A DNA stretch of 30,661 nt from DAOTVX01 sp034436015. GTDB taxonomy: Bacteria; Chloroflexota; Anaerolineae; Anaerolineales; Villigracilaceae. Location of the stretch: NCBI GenBank assembly GCA_034436015.1, contig DAOTWG010000037.1:1-30661 (forward strand). The letters run 5' to 3'. Each line of letters opens with the position of its first letter. Position 1 is the stretch's first letter. Below are positions 16,443-24,199 of this stretch, piece by piece. Position numbers and translations under genes: made by a program. The notes below the pieces were generated by a model. It did no database searches and had not been told where the DNA came from. It was given only the letters and a program-made list of their open reading frames with translations.

Positions 16443-17354
16443 ATGGATCCTAAATATATCTGGATGGATGGGAAGTTAGTGGAAGCAGAAAAGGCGGTTG
16501 TCCCTTTTCTGACGCCAGCGTTGCATTATGGTGCAGCAGTTTTTGAAGGCATTCGCGCCTACGATACAGAACGCGGCCCGGCCGTCTTCCGGCTCAAGGA
16601 GCACGCGCGACGGCTTCTTTGGTCGGCTCACATTTTCGGCTTTACGGATATACCTTGGAACGCGGAGCAAATCGAGGCTGCCATCAAAGAGGTCGTGCGC
16701 GCCAATGGCTTCTCGTCCTGCTATATTCGACCGCTTCTTTATTGGAGCGGCAAGGTGGCCGGCCTGAATATGCACGGAGCGAAGGTCTCTTTGGGCATTG
16801 CGGCTTGGGAATGGGTCAACTATTTGGGCGATGAGGCCTTGGCCAAAGGCATTCGCGCCAATATCTCCTCGTTCACCCGTCACCATATGAACGTGATGAT
16901 GACCAAAGCGAAGATCTCCGGAAACTACGCGAACAGCATCCTTGCCAAGACTGAGTCGAAGAGGCTGGGCTTCGACGAAGCGATTCTGCTCGATCCGCAA
17001 GGGTATGTGGCCGAGTGCTCGGGCGAGAATATCTTCCTCGTGCGCAACGGTCAGATTATCTCTCCCCCACTCGCCCCGGTATTGGAAGGTATCACGCGCG
17101 ATTCCATTATCACAATCGCCCACGATCTGGGATATACGGTCCTCGAAGCGCCGGTCTCGCGCGATCAGCTGTATATTGCGGATGAGGTGTTCATTTGCGG
17201 AACCGCCGCCGAGTGCGTTGGTCTACGCGAGATAGATTTTCGCGTGATCGGCAACGGTGAAACAGGTCCGATCACGCGCGCCATTCAGAAGGTCTTCCAC
17301 GACACTGTACATGGCCGAGAGTCAAGGTACCAGCATTGGCTGGCGTATGTATGA
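16443..17354 (+). CDS. ilvE: Branched-chain amino acid aminotransferase
   Basis: IlvE is a PLP fold-type IV enzyme that transfers an amino group from glutamate to the three branched keto acids, the last step for Val, Leu and Ile. The 303-residue product contains ALHYGAAVFEGIRAYDTERG at the N-terminus, CYIRPLLYWSGKVAGLN, the PLP lysine (Lys157) in MTKAKISGNYANS, GFDEAILLDPQGYVAECSGE and a C-terminal DEVFICGTAAECVGLREID. AAGGAGG at 16432-16438 precedes the ATG by 4 nt. It is the last gene of the operon, followed by the strong terminator at 17396-17437, so all enzymes needed from pyruvate to the three amino acids end in one transcript. Confidence 0.96.
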   Translation: MDPKYIWMDGKLVEAEKAVVPFLTPALHYGAAVFEGIRAYDTERGPAVFRLKEHARRLLWSAHIFGFTDIPWNAEQIEAAIKEVVRANGFSSCYIRPLLYWSGKVAGLNMHGAKVSLGIAAWEWVNYLGDEALAKGIRANISSFTRHHMNVMMTKAKISGNYANSILAKTESKRLGFDEAILLDPQGYVAECSGENIFLVRNGQIISPPLAPVLEGITRDSIITIAHDLGYTVLEAPVSRDQLYIADEVFICGTAAECVGLREIDFRVIGNGETGPITRAIQKVFHDTVHGRESRYQHWLAYV

Positions 17355-17395
17355 GGCCTGCTCCCAAGTATCCTCGGTGAACCCAAGAGCAGTGT

Positions 17396-17437
17396 ACCAG
17401 ACGGCTATCCGGCGATGGTTATAGCCGTCTGGTTATT
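17396..17437 (+). terminator. Rho-independent terminator of the ilv/leu operon
   Basis: A perfect 13-bp stem, ACCAGACGGCTAT (17396-17408) with ATAGCCGTCTGGT (17421-17433), has a 12-nt loop and is followed by TATTTT. It lies 42 nt after the ilvE stop. Confidence 0.88.
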
Positions 17438-17517
17438 TTGCTGATTGCGAGTGGGAAAGGGAGACCAAGGCTGCTCGGATGGATTGACCCAACACGCCGG
17501 TGATCAAGGAGCTCCAG

Positions 17518-19485
17518 ATGCTCATTGTTTTACCCCTCGTATCCTTTGCGTTTCTCTTCCTAGTGCTTTGGGAGCTTCAGGAACGTTCACAGCCAACGCC
17601 TACGGGGGGCCTTCCGGCTGCTTTTTTAAAGACCTCAGCCTTGCTGGGCGGCTATATGGTGCTCTTCTCGGAGCTTCTGAGCCTGTTTCGTGGCCTGACT
17701 CGGCTTGGGGCGACAGTAGGCTGGGGCGCTATCTTGCTCGGAATCACCGTCGTGGGTTTCCAAAGGGGATGGATTCGCGCCGGAGCGGGTAGACTCGCTC
17801 AACGCTTGCGCTCGTCGCGGTGGAATGGGTGGGATGCTTTCTATGGAATACTGCTTGGCGTGATTTTGACATTACTTTTTGTCGTGGCAGTTGTATCCCC
17901 GCCGAACAACCATGATTCATTACAATACCATATGAGCCGAGTTATGCATTGGGCGGAGCAGGCCAGCCTGCAACATTACGCTACGGCCTTTGAGCCGGCT
18001 TTGTTTCACCCCATTAACGCTGAATTATTGATTCTCCATACACGCTTGCTTTGGGGCAATGACCGTCTGGCCAATTTGGTCCAGTGGACGAGTATGGTCG
18101 GCTCCTTGCTCGGCATTGCCGGGATCATAGCGCTCTTGGGAGGGACGCGGGCCGCCTGCTGGTCGGCTATCGCCTTCGCGGTCAGCGTGCCTATTGGAAT
18201 TCTCGAAGCGACCAGCACGCAGAACGACTACGTTACTGCCTTCTGGTATATAGCCTTTCTCTTTTTCGTACTTCTCTCCACACGTAGGACGCTCGGCCGC
18301 TCAGAAATCCCGATCACAGGCTTGGGACTAGGATTAGGCATGTTAACCAAGGCGACCTTTTACCTTTATGCCTTGCCGATCCTGGTTTTCTTTTGCGTCC
18401 GCCAACTCGTTGTAGCCTCTCGCCGGAAAAAGGCGCTGGTGGAACTTCTCTTGATCGGCGCGCTGGCCGCCTTTTTAAACCTTGGCCACTGGTCTCGCAA
18501 TCTTGTCACCTTTGGTTCAATCTTTGGGCCACGAGAATTTATTGCTGCTTGTGCCACTTCGTTTCATCCTGGCGCTTTAATTGGTGGCTTGGCCCGCAAT
18601 GTGGCGCAAAATCTGGGGACGCCCAATGAAGAGGTAAATGCAAGGATCGTGGAGTGGCTAAAGACGGTGTTGACCCCCATCGATCCCACGATGAAGGAAT
18701 TCGACATCCAGTTCGCTTGGAATCATGAGGACCTAGCCGGCAATCCAATTCATGTGTTCCTGGCGCTCTTGTGCTTTGTTGTCGTGCTCCTCTGGAAACC
18801 ATGTCGTTCCAACCGACTCTTGAGCATCTATACGTTGTCGGTGGCAGGATCGTATCTCGTTTTGGGGTATAGCCTCTATGATTTCTACGGTGTGCGTTAC
18901 CAACTACCTGCCTTTGTCGCCTGGGCTCCGTCTTTTGGCGTTGTCGTCGAGGCCATGACGGGGGGACGGAAAGCACGGCAGGTTCCTGTCACGATTTTGC
19001 TCTTCCTGCTGGCATTCCCCTGGGTCCTTTTCAATCGCACCCGTCCTTTGATCGCCATGCGCGAGTCAAGCGATCCCTTGACAATCCCTTGTCTGGCCAG
19101 CTGCACGACAGAGAGCGTGCTGGTTGCTCCTCCGGCTCGTATCATGTTTGCAAGCCATCTTGTCCTCGAGGAGCCGTACTTGCAAGCTGCCGATGCTTTG
19201 AAGCGATCCGGATGCCAGTCGGTAGGCCTATTCTTGGATTCTCACGACTATGAGTATCTCTTCTGGTGGTTGCTGGACGCGCCGCAAAGTGGATTCCACA
19301 TTGAAACCCTTCATGCCACACCAGCGACTCAACGTTATCTCGACACGTCATTTAAGCCTTGCGCGGTTCTGTGCACCCTATGCCGCCGGGGAGATCAAAT
19401 CAAAGAGCGATTCTACGGCCTTGACTTGGTCAGCGACTATAATGGCCGGGTGCAGCTCTATCTGAGCAGGGAATACAGGCCTTAG
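17518..19485 (+). CDS. GT-C fold membrane glycosyltransferase-like protein (family 39-like)
   Basis: This 655-residue polytopic protein has about a dozen hydrophobic segments and ends in a soluble domain of about 140 residues. After the third or fourth segment comes SPPNNHDSLQYHMSRVMHWA, matching the acidic first external loop (here HDS-QYH) that carries the catalytic Asp in GT-C enzymes of the GT39/ArnT/PMT type. FHPINAELLILHTRLLWGND and TSTQNDYVTAFWY are typical follow-on motifs. Such enzymes use polyprenyl-phosphate sugars at the outer face of the membrane to glycosylate lipids or proteins. ATG 17518 is chosen because AAGGAG sits 6 nt upstream; a GTG 18 nt earlier contains that site within its coding part. 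The next genes (small DMT protein, YkoP-like) suggest one envelope-glycan module. Donor and acceptor are unknown. Confidence 0.75.
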   Translation: MLIVLPLVSFAFLFLVLWELQERSQPTPTGGLPAAFLKTSALLGGYMVLFSELLSLFRGLTRLGATVGWGAILLGITVVGFQRGWIRAGAGRLAQRLRSSRWNGWDAFYGILLGVILTLLFVVAVVSPPNNHDSLQYHMSRVMHWAEQASLQHYATAFEPALFHPINAELLILHTRLLWGNDRLANLVQWTSMVGSLLGIAGIIALLGGTRAACWSAIAFAVSVPIGILEATSTQNDYVTAFWYIAFLFFVLLSTRRTLGRSEIPITGLGLGLGMLTKATFYLYALPILVFFCVRQLVVASRRKKALVELLLIGALAAFLNLGHWSRNLVTFGSIFGPREFIAACATSFHPGALIGGLARNVAQNLGTPNEEVNARIVEWLKTVLTPIDPTMKEFDIQFAWNHEDLAGNPIHVFLALLCFVVVLLWKPCRSNRLLSIYTLSVAGSYLVLGYSLYDFYGVRYQLPAFVAWAPSFGVVVEAMTGGRKARQVPVTILLFLLAFPWVLFNRTRPLIAMRESSDPLTIPCLASCTTESVLVAPPARIMFASHLVLEEPYLQAADALKRSGCQSVGLFLDSHDYEYLFWWLLDAPQSGFHIETLHATPATQRYLDTSFKPCAVLCTLCRRGDQIKERFYGLDLVSDYNGRVQLYLSREYRP

Positions 19486-19516
19486 AAAATAATTTTTTGG
19501 ACATCGCAAGGAGACC

Positions 19517-19897
19517 ATGGTGTTAGCGCGTTTTCGTCTATCCGCTCTTTTGCCTGCACAAAGCCAGCCATGGGTGATAGGAGGATTGTTAACCTTGAAT
19601 TTGGCCTGCAATGTATTTGCCAATACCGGTTTTAAACTCTCGGCGATGGCGACGAATTGGAAAACTTTCCTGGCCTGGCAAATTGCGGGGAACCTATCTG
19701 GTTTCATCGCCGTCCTGACCTTGACCGGCCTGTTGAAGTACTTACCGTTGAGCGTTGCCTATCCCACCACCATGGGACTGGCTATCCTCGGAGTCCAGGT
19801 CATGGCTGCGCGCTGGATATTCCATGAGACGATTACGCCCACGCAGTGGCTGGGCGCAGCATGCCTCGTGGCTGGTCTCTGGCTGATTCAGCGATAA
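19517..19897 (+). CDS. Small four-helix EamA/SMR-type membrane protein
   Basis: The 126-residue protein has four predicted membrane helices (around residues 20-38, 52-70, 78-97 and 105-124), the size of SMR/EmrE-type and ArnE/ArnF half-transporters. The third-fourth region, LSVAYPTTMGLAILGVQVMAARWIFHETITPTQWLGAACLVAGL, is EamA/DMT-like, with an E-xxTPxQWLGAxLIxxG ending. The Glu14 equivalent in helix 1 of EmrE is not apparent, which argues against drug export. AAGGAG precedes the ATG by 6 nt, and the gene lies 31 nt after the GT-C gene. By analogy with ArnE/F (undecaprenyl-phosphate-aminoarabinose flippase partners of the GT-C enzyme ArnT), a lipid-sugar flippase role is plausible; this is inference. 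Confidence 0.7.
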   Translation: MVLARFRLSALLPAQSQPWVIGGLLTLNLACNVFANTGFKLSAMATNWKTFLAWQIAGNLSGFIAVLTLTGLLKYLPLSVAYPTTMGLAILGVQVMAARWIFHETITPTQWLGAACLVAGLWLIQR

Positions 19898-19940
19898 ACT
19901 TCCTTCGCTTTACAGGCAAGCCGTGCATCCGCTGCGTCTC

Positions 19941-20528
19941 ATGGTTCGGCGTTTTGACAGCTGGCTCAGCCATCGGTGTGGAGTCTATGTTTTCAGTAGA
20001 GAAGAGGGAATTATCCTACGGCTTCAGGAAGGGTATGTCCATCATAACCTAACACTCCCTGATGGCTTCACGGCGTGTAGTTGTCGAGCTCTCTTTCTCC
20101 ACCTATGGAATGAACGTATACCGCCCATGCCGGCTGATGGCGCCGAATTCGCTTATGCTCTCCGGCTGCAACATGGGCTAATGTTCTCCCTGCGAGCCGT
20201 TGCACGCTACTTGATACAAGCCTCCCATCTTAAGGATGTGCAAGTCGTAGGGGGTGTAAGCGCTCATCTGACTCTGAGGTCGGGCGGGGACCGAACATTG
20301 CTCGAACGTCTCGGCTTTACTGTTTTCCCCTATCACCGTCCGGCGGGCGCTTTTGGCGAATTCTGGGAGAATTTCTACACCTGGTGGTTGATGTGGGCGT
20401 TCAACCCGGCTAGTGTACGTCGCCGTCCACTCTGGAGGCTGCAACGTCTGGAATTCTGGATGACGCGAAAGGCGTTTTTGGAACGGTATGGCCCCGCCGC
20501 TGTTGACCCTGCGCGTCCTTCGTGTTAG
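19941..20528 (+). CDS. YkoP-like domain protein
   Basis: The 195-residue soluble protein has GIILRLQEGY, LTLPDGFTACSCRALFLHLW, then WNERIPPMPADGAEFAYALR. I associate this L-DG...G-x-LHLWNE-P pattern with the YkoP-like domain, known from Bacillus ykoP beside glycosyltransferase genes and from polysaccharide-deacetylase fusions; this is from memory. A later part (SAHLTLRSGGDRTLLERLGF) is also typical, with a possible NRE-like turn, and the tail is basic and aromatic. The biochemical role of the domain is not established. ATG 19941 is preferred over GTG 19923, although neither has a clear ribosome site. Its 3' end overlaps the next gene by 41 nt, consistent with co-translation. Confidence 0.6.
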   Translation: MVRRFDSWLSHRCGVYVFSREEGIILRLQEGYVHHNLTLPDGFTACSCRALFLHLWNERIPPMPADGAEFAYALRLQHGLMFSLRAVARYLIQASHLKDVQVVGGVSAHLTLRSGGDRTLLERLGFTVFPYHRPAGAFGEFWENFYTWWLMWAFNPASVRRRPLWRLQRLEFWMTRKAFLERYGPAAVDPARPSC

Positions 20529-21150
20529 ACTTGTCGTCGGAATGTATCTTCTTCCGCCGGTATTGTTCTTCCTGTTTCCGCTTTTCGGCTGGCAACAGAC
20601 TCCCGCTGCCTCCCCCACGATTGTCGCACCGCAAAGCGGAGAGGCCGTAAGAGGTCAGGTTGTTATTCGAGGAACGACTGCCGTAGAAGGTTTGGTCTCC
20701 TGGGAAATTGCCTTCACCTATGCTGGCGACGCGCCGGAGACGTGGTTCCCCCTTGCCGTCGGACGGCAGGCGATCCAGGATGATGTCCTTGCCCGCTGGG
20801 ATACGATGGCAATTACAGATGGAGATTACACGCTACGTCTGCGCGTCTTCCTGACCGATGGCAGCTATCAAGATGCTTTTGTTCGTGACGTGCGCGTGCG
20901 CAACTATACTCCTGTGGAAACAGCCACGCCGCTCCCTCTACCGACGGCCACGCTAACGCTTGCGCCCCCCACGTCCTTGCCTCCCACTCCCACTCTCACG
21001 CCGTTGCCTCCTACTCCCACACCCCTGCCTCCTAACCCGGCTGCGTTGAGCCGCCGGCAGGTTCAGGCCAGTGTAGGATGTGGCGCTCTGCTCACCCTCT
21101 TGCTTTTTGCTGTCTTTGGAGCAGGAATCTATCTACGCCGTTTTCGTTGA
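20488..21150 (+). CDS. Membrane-anchored Ig-like domain protein with Pro/Thr-rich stalk
   Basis: The 220-residue protein has an N-terminal signal-like segment (basic RVLRVR, then a hydrophobic run to about residue 36). A single beta-sandwich Ig-like domain follows (residues about 43-138: PTIVAPQSGEAVRGQVVIRG, then YTLRLRVFLTDGSY). After that come a Pro/Thr-rich linker (140-185) and a C-terminal membrane helix (GCGALLTLLLFAVFGAGIYL) ending in basic LRRFR. The domain would therefore sit outside the membrane on a flexible stalk. PT-rich stalks of this kind are common in Chloroflexota surface proteins. The ATG at 20488 overlaps the previous gene by 41 nt; ATG 20542 is an alternative that would shorten the signal. 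The gene ends 16 nt before pth. No ligand is known. Confidence 0.7.
   Translation: MAPPLLTLRVLRVRLVVGMYLLPPVLFFLFPLFGWQQTPAASPTIVAPQSGEAVRGQVVIRGTTAVEGLVSWEIAFTYAGDAPETWFPLAVGRQAIQDDVLARWDTMAITDGDYTLRLRVFLTDGSYQDAFVRDVRVRNYTPVETATPLPLPTATLTLAPPTSLPPTPTLTPLPPTPTPLPPNPAALSRRQVQASVGCGALLTLLLFAVFGAGIYLRRFR
20936..21038 (+). repeat. Degenerate Pro/Thr codon repeats encoding the stalk
   Basis: Short C/T-rich units such as CCTCC(C/T)ACTCCCAC recur several times and encode LPPTPT-like repeats. They are imperfect, which suggests a slippage-prone, length-variable linker. Confidence 0.6.
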
Positions 21151-21166
21151 CCTCGTCGCTGCCGTT

Positions 21167-21754
21167 ATGGATGCATTTCCTCTTCTCATCGTTGGCTTGG
21201 GAAACCCCGGCCGCGAATATCGGAACAACCGCCACAATGTTGGCTTTATGTTGCTGGATCGACTGGCAGTAAAATTCGATGCGCGCTTCACGCGCTTGCA
21301 GTCGCAGGCGTTGGTCACCCTCTGTGCCTGGGAGGGACGTACAATTACCCTTGCCAAGCCGCAAACGTTTATGAATCTCTCTGGCCGGGCAATACGAGGA
21401 CTGGTGCGATTCTACAAACTCCCCCTCGAGGCTCTGTTGGTCATCTATGACGACCTCGATTTGCCGCTCGGAACCATCCGCCTGCGTCCAGATGGCAGCT
21501 CGGCCGGGCATCGCGGCATGGAGTCTATCATTGAACATCTTGGCACCGATCGTTTTCCACGCTTACGGCTTGGCATCGGCCGCCCGCCAGGACGCATGGA
21601 CGCGCGCGAGTACGTCTTGCAGGATTTCGCCGACGAGGAAATGCCCGTCGTTTCCGGCATGCTCAACCGCGCCGCCGAGGCGACGTTGACCTGGATTACC
21701 GCGGGGTTAGAAACGGCCATGACTCGTTTCAACGTTTCTACACCATCTGTGTAA
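21167..21754 (+). CDS. pth: Peptidyl-tRNA hydrolase
   Basis: Pth cleaves peptidyl-tRNAs released from stalled ribosomes, recycling tRNA. The 195-residue product has the expected length and motifs: LIVGLGNPGREYRNNRHNVG (catalytic His23, Asn13), KPQTFMNLSGRAI, VIYDDLDLPLGTIRLRPDGS (Asp of the active site), SAGHRGMESIIEHLGTDRFP and RLRLGIGRP, and it ends with the helical VLQDFADEE region. ATG 21167 is the start that aligns with the family; an in-frame codon upstream at 21080 would overlap the previous gene. The upstream gene ends 16 nt before, so it is probably co-transcribed. Confidence 0.95.
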   Translation: MDAFPLLIVGLGNPGREYRNNRHNVGFMLLDRLAVKFDARFTRLQSQALVTLCAWEGRTITLAKPQTFMNLSGRAIRGLVRFYKLPLEALLVIYDDLDLPLGTIRLRPDGSSAGHRGMESIIEHLGTDRFPRLRLGIGRPPGRMDAREYVLQDFADEEMPVVSGMLNRAAEATLTWITAGLETAMTRFNVSTPSV

Positions 21755-21815
21755 CTTTCCTCTTCTTTACGCATCGGATACTTTTGGAATGATTCCTTAC
21801 CACGCAGAGGTTCCC

Positions 21816-22760
21816 ATGGAAAGCAGTTATACCGAACCCAAACATGTGCGTGTGCTGATTCTTGGCGCCGGGCCGGCTGGTTTGACCGCCGCCTTGTACG
21901 CGGCTCGCGCCGAACTCGCGCCCGTGGTGTTGACCGGTACGCAAATCGGCGGCCAGGCGGCGCTGACCTATACGATCGAGAACTACCCTGGCTTTCCCGA
22001 AGGCGTGGGCGGAGCAGAGCTGGGGGAACGTTTCCAGCAGCAAGCGGAGCGATTCGGAGCGCGCATCGAACTGGACACGGCAAAGCAGGTGGATCTCTCC
22101 ACGCGCCCTTTCTATGTCTTGACCGAAAACGGCATCCTTTACGCGGCGGAGGCCCTCATCATTGCCACCGGCGCCAGTCCCAACCATCTGAACGTACCCG
22201 GCGAAGCCGAATTGACCGGCCGCGGCGTTTCCTACTGCGCGACCTGCGACGGCTGGTTCTTCAAGGATCGGCGTGTGGTTGTCGTCGGCGGCGGCGACAG
22301 CGCCCTCGAAGAAGGGTTATTCCTGACGCGCTTCGCTAGCCAGGTCGCCATCATCCACCGACGCGATACCCTGCGCGCAGGGCCTCTGTTGCAAAAACGC
22401 GCCTTGGGGAACCCGAAGATTCAATTTCTCTGGAACACAATCGTCACAGCGATCGAGGGAACGGGGAAGGTGGAATCCATCCGCATCCGCCATGTCCAAA
22501 GCGGTGAAGAACGCCCCTATCCTACCGACGGCGTGTTCATCTTCATCGGTCACACCCCCAACACGCACTTGTTCGACGGCCGGTTAGAGATGGAAGAGGG
22601 TTATATCAAGGTAGACAGCCGTATGAGGACAAGCGTGCCGGGCGTCTATGCGGCAGGCGAGGTGGCAGATCGCCGCTATCGTCAGGTCATCACCTCGGCC
22701 GGCATGGGCGCCGTTGCTGCCATCGAGGCTACCCGGTTTCTCGAACAGAAGATGGACTAA
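21816..22760 (+). CDS. trxB: Thioredoxin reductase-like FAD/NAD(P)-disulfide oxidoreductase
   Basis: TrxB reduces thioredoxin with NADPH through FAD and a redox-active Cys pair. The 314-residue protein has GAGPAGLTAALYAARA (FAD motif, Gly17-Gly22), GGQAALTYTIENYPGFPEGV, the redox disulfide CATC (Cys141/Cys144) in SYCATCDGWFF, the NADPH-site VVVVGGGDSALEEGLFLTR, HRRDTLRA (2'-phosphate contact) and the C-terminal VYAAGEVADRRYRQVITSAG. VAGEV replaces the more usual AGDV. ATG 21816 is preferred because AGAGG precedes it by 5 nt; ATG 21789 has no ribosome site. It could be a paralogue serving another redoxin rather than the only cellular TrxB. Confidence 0.88.
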   Translation: MESSYTEPKHVRVLILGAGPAGLTAALYAARAELAPVVLTGTQIGGQAALTYTIENYPGFPEGVGGAELGERFQQQAERFGARIELDTAKQVDLSTRPFYVLTENGILYAAEALIIATGASPNHLNVPGEAELTGRGVSYCATCDGWFFKDRRVVVVGGGDSALEEGLFLTRFASQVAIIHRRDTLRAGPLLQKRALGNPKIQFLWNTIVTAIEGTGKVESIRIRHVQSGEERPYPTDGVFIFIGHTPNTHLFDGRLEMEEGYIKVDSRMRTSVPGVYAAGEVADRRYRQVITSAGMGAVAAIEATRFLEQKMD

Positions 22761-22873
22761 GCCAACTTCGCGTCGAGGGTATCTGATTCTGCAACCGTCT
22801 CGCCGCCAGATGCCGCCTCTCGTTGTTCTTGTGTAATCTTTCTACACCATGCCGCCGAAGTCCGGTCTTCCCG

Positions 22874-22879
22874 TATAAT
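22874..22879 (+). promoter_or_regulatory. Possible -10 element upstream of the AAC(3)-like gene
   Basis: TATAAT lies 60 nt before the ATG at 22940, but there is no recognisable -35 hexamer at 16-18 nt upstream, so the promoter call is weak. Confidence 0.3.
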
Positions 22880-22939
22880 CGAAGTGATTTGTTTGGAGCA
22901 AGATTCTTGCGCCCGGCCTGTCTATCCCAGGAGCGCGCG

Positions 22940-23761
22940 ATGCCTGTCACACGGAATGATTTGCAGAAAGGCTTCAAGGCCCTAAAAGTGAAGGCGCCGG
23001 TGATTGTCCATGCTTCCCTCTCCTCCTTTGGACAGGTCGAAGGCGGGGCAGAAACCGTTGTGGAAGCGCTGCTGGCTGTTTTCTCCTCGGTGATGGCGCC
23101 GACGTTCACCTACAAAACCATGGTCACGCCGCTGGTTGGCCCCCCTAATAACGGATTGACCTATGGGAGCGGCCTCGACGCTAACCGCATGGCTGAATTC
23201 TTCACTCCCGACATGCCTGCCGATTCGTTGATGGGAATCATCGCCGAGACCTTGCGCCGGCATCCACACGCCGAACGCTCTACCCACCCTATCCTATCGT
23301 TCAGCGGGGTCAATGTCAGTTCTGCTCTACGGACGCAGACGCTGCGCGAGCCGCTCGCGCCAATCGGAGCGCTAGTCGCCCAGGGTGGTTGGGTGCTGCT
23401 TCTTGGCGTAGATCATACGGTCAATACCAGCATTCACTATGCGGAGCGATTGGCCAACCGTAAGACGTTCATTCGCTGGGCATTGACCCCACAAGGCGTG
23501 GTCGAATGTCCCAATTTTCCCGGCTGTTCGGCGGGTTTTCAGGCGATAGCATCGCATGTCGAAAAAGTCTCTCGTCGTGTGCGGGTTGGGAATGCTATCG
23601 TACAGGCAATCCCGCTCAAGGTTCTCATCGAACGAACCACGGCTTGCCTGTGGGAGAATCCGCTGGCGTTGCTTTGCGCGCAAGATGGATGTGAACGTTG
23701 CGCGCAGACGAGAGCGACCGCGACAATGTTGACAGAACCGCCTCCTCGTAGTAATATCTAG
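22940..23761 (+). CDS. AAC(3)-family N-acetyltransferase homologue (YokD-like)
   Basis: The 273-residue protein belongs to the antibiotic acetyltransferase family that includes AAC(3) enzymes and Bacillus YokD. It shows APVIVHASLSSFGQVEGGAE (the HSSLxxxGxVxGGA acetyl-CoA site), VMAPTFTY, STHPILSFSG, and LGVDHTVNTSIHYAERLA (the GxxxxxxTxLHxxE active-site region, here with SIHYAE). AGGAG at 22929-22933 precedes ATG 22940. Members of this family acetylate amines of aminoglycosides, but many chromosomal homologues have no resistance role and unknown substrates, so resistance should not be assumed. Its last 33 bases contain the promoter of the following tRNA gene. Confidence 0.82.
   Translation: MPVTRNDLQKGFKALKVKAPVIVHASLSSFGQVEGGAETVVEALLAVFSSVMAPTFTYKTMVTPLVGPPNNGLTYGSGLDANRMAEFFTPDMPADSLMGIIAETLRRHPHAERSTHPILSFSGVNVSSALRTQTLREPLAPIGALVAQGGWVLLLGVDHTVNTSIHYAERLANRKTFIRWALTPQGVVECPNFPGCSAGFQAIASHVEKVSRRVRVGNAIVQAIPLKVLIERTTACLWENPLALLCAQDGCERCAQTRATATMLTEPPPRSNI
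23729..23757 (+). promoter_or_regulatory. tRNA promoter inside the end of the preceding CDS
   Basis: TTGACA (23729-23734), a 17-bp spacer, then TAATAT (23752-23757, 4 of 6 matches). The predicted start is near 23764, 5 nt before the mature tRNA. The promoter overlaps the last codons of the AAC(3)-like gene. Confidence 0.65.
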
Positions 23762-23768
23762 GCCGCTT

Positions 23769-23840
23769 GGCGAGGTAGCTCAACGGCAGAGCAGGGGACT
23801 CATAAGCCCTTGGTTGTGAGTTCAAATCTCACCCTCGCCA
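23769..23840 (+). tRNA. tRNA with CAT anticodon (elongator Met, or lysidine-modified Ile)
   Basis: A 72-nt cloverleaf is visible. The acceptor stem GGCGAGG/CCTCGCC is 7 bp and perfect. The D-stem is GCTC/GAGC with GG in a short D-loop. The anticodon loop is CTCATAA (anticodon CAT), and the T-arm is GTGAG-TTCAAAT-CTCAC. The discriminator is A and CCA is not encoded. The anticodon stem has a G-U at 27-43 and an A·G mismatch at 31-39. A CAT anticodon could be elongator Met or, after TilS modification, Ile; an initiator is unlikely because position 1-72 is a pair and the three G-C pairs at the base of the anticodon stem are absent. Confidence 0.92.
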
Positions 23841-23844
23841 CTCC

Positions 23845-23879
23845 AAAACGCAGGCCTGCCATTTCAGGCCTGCGTTTTA
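23845..23879 (+). terminator. Terminator of the tRNA transcription unit
   Basis: A perfect 14-bp stem, AAAACGCAGGCCTG (23845-23858) with CAGGCCTGCGTTTT (23865-23878), has a 6-nt loop and ends in TTTT. It can also work on the opposite strand because of its A/T ends. It begins 5 nt after the tRNA. Confidence 0.9.
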
Positions 23880-24164
23880 TCAAAAAGGGCGGCCCAATAA
23901 GGAGACTAGCGATTGTTCTACAGCAGTAAGATTCCTCCTTCTTCCATGGACACGGGAGAAAGAAGCCGTTTCCAGGCCGATTTTCGGGGCGTTGTCCCGA
24001 GAGACGGTGGGAGATGACGCCTAGTGGGGAAGAAGACGCTTGCTTCCTCGCCTCTCGTCAAGTGTAGAACGATCCCGAAAGCGTGCGCGCGCCAATGTCG
24101 TAAGACAACTTCCAGGATCTTTCTCCTACAGGGCTATAGCGCCGACGACTCGCGCGCCGAAAAC
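23880..24164. other. Intergenic region without a supported gene
   Basis: No frame with a recognisable product. Short stems occur (for example around 23990-24010), but I could not match a known structured RNA. The region ends in the promoter of the next gene. Confidence 0.45.
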
Positions 24165-24193
24165 TTGGCATTCTTGTTGCTCAAAGGTACAAT
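24165..24193 (+). promoter_or_regulatory. Promoter giving a leaderless mRNA
   Basis: TTGGCA (24165-24170), a 17-bp spacer and TACAAT (24188-24193). The expected start of transcription coincides with ATG 24200, and no Shine-Dalgarno lies in front of that ATG. Confidence 0.65.
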
Positions 24194-24199
24194 GAGAAC

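Noticed and set aside
23851..23876. AGGCCTG repeats as a CRISPR-like or attachment repeat next to the tRNA
   Set aside because: The two copies are the arms of one 14-bp terminator stem. There is no third copy, spacer or integrase gene nearby.
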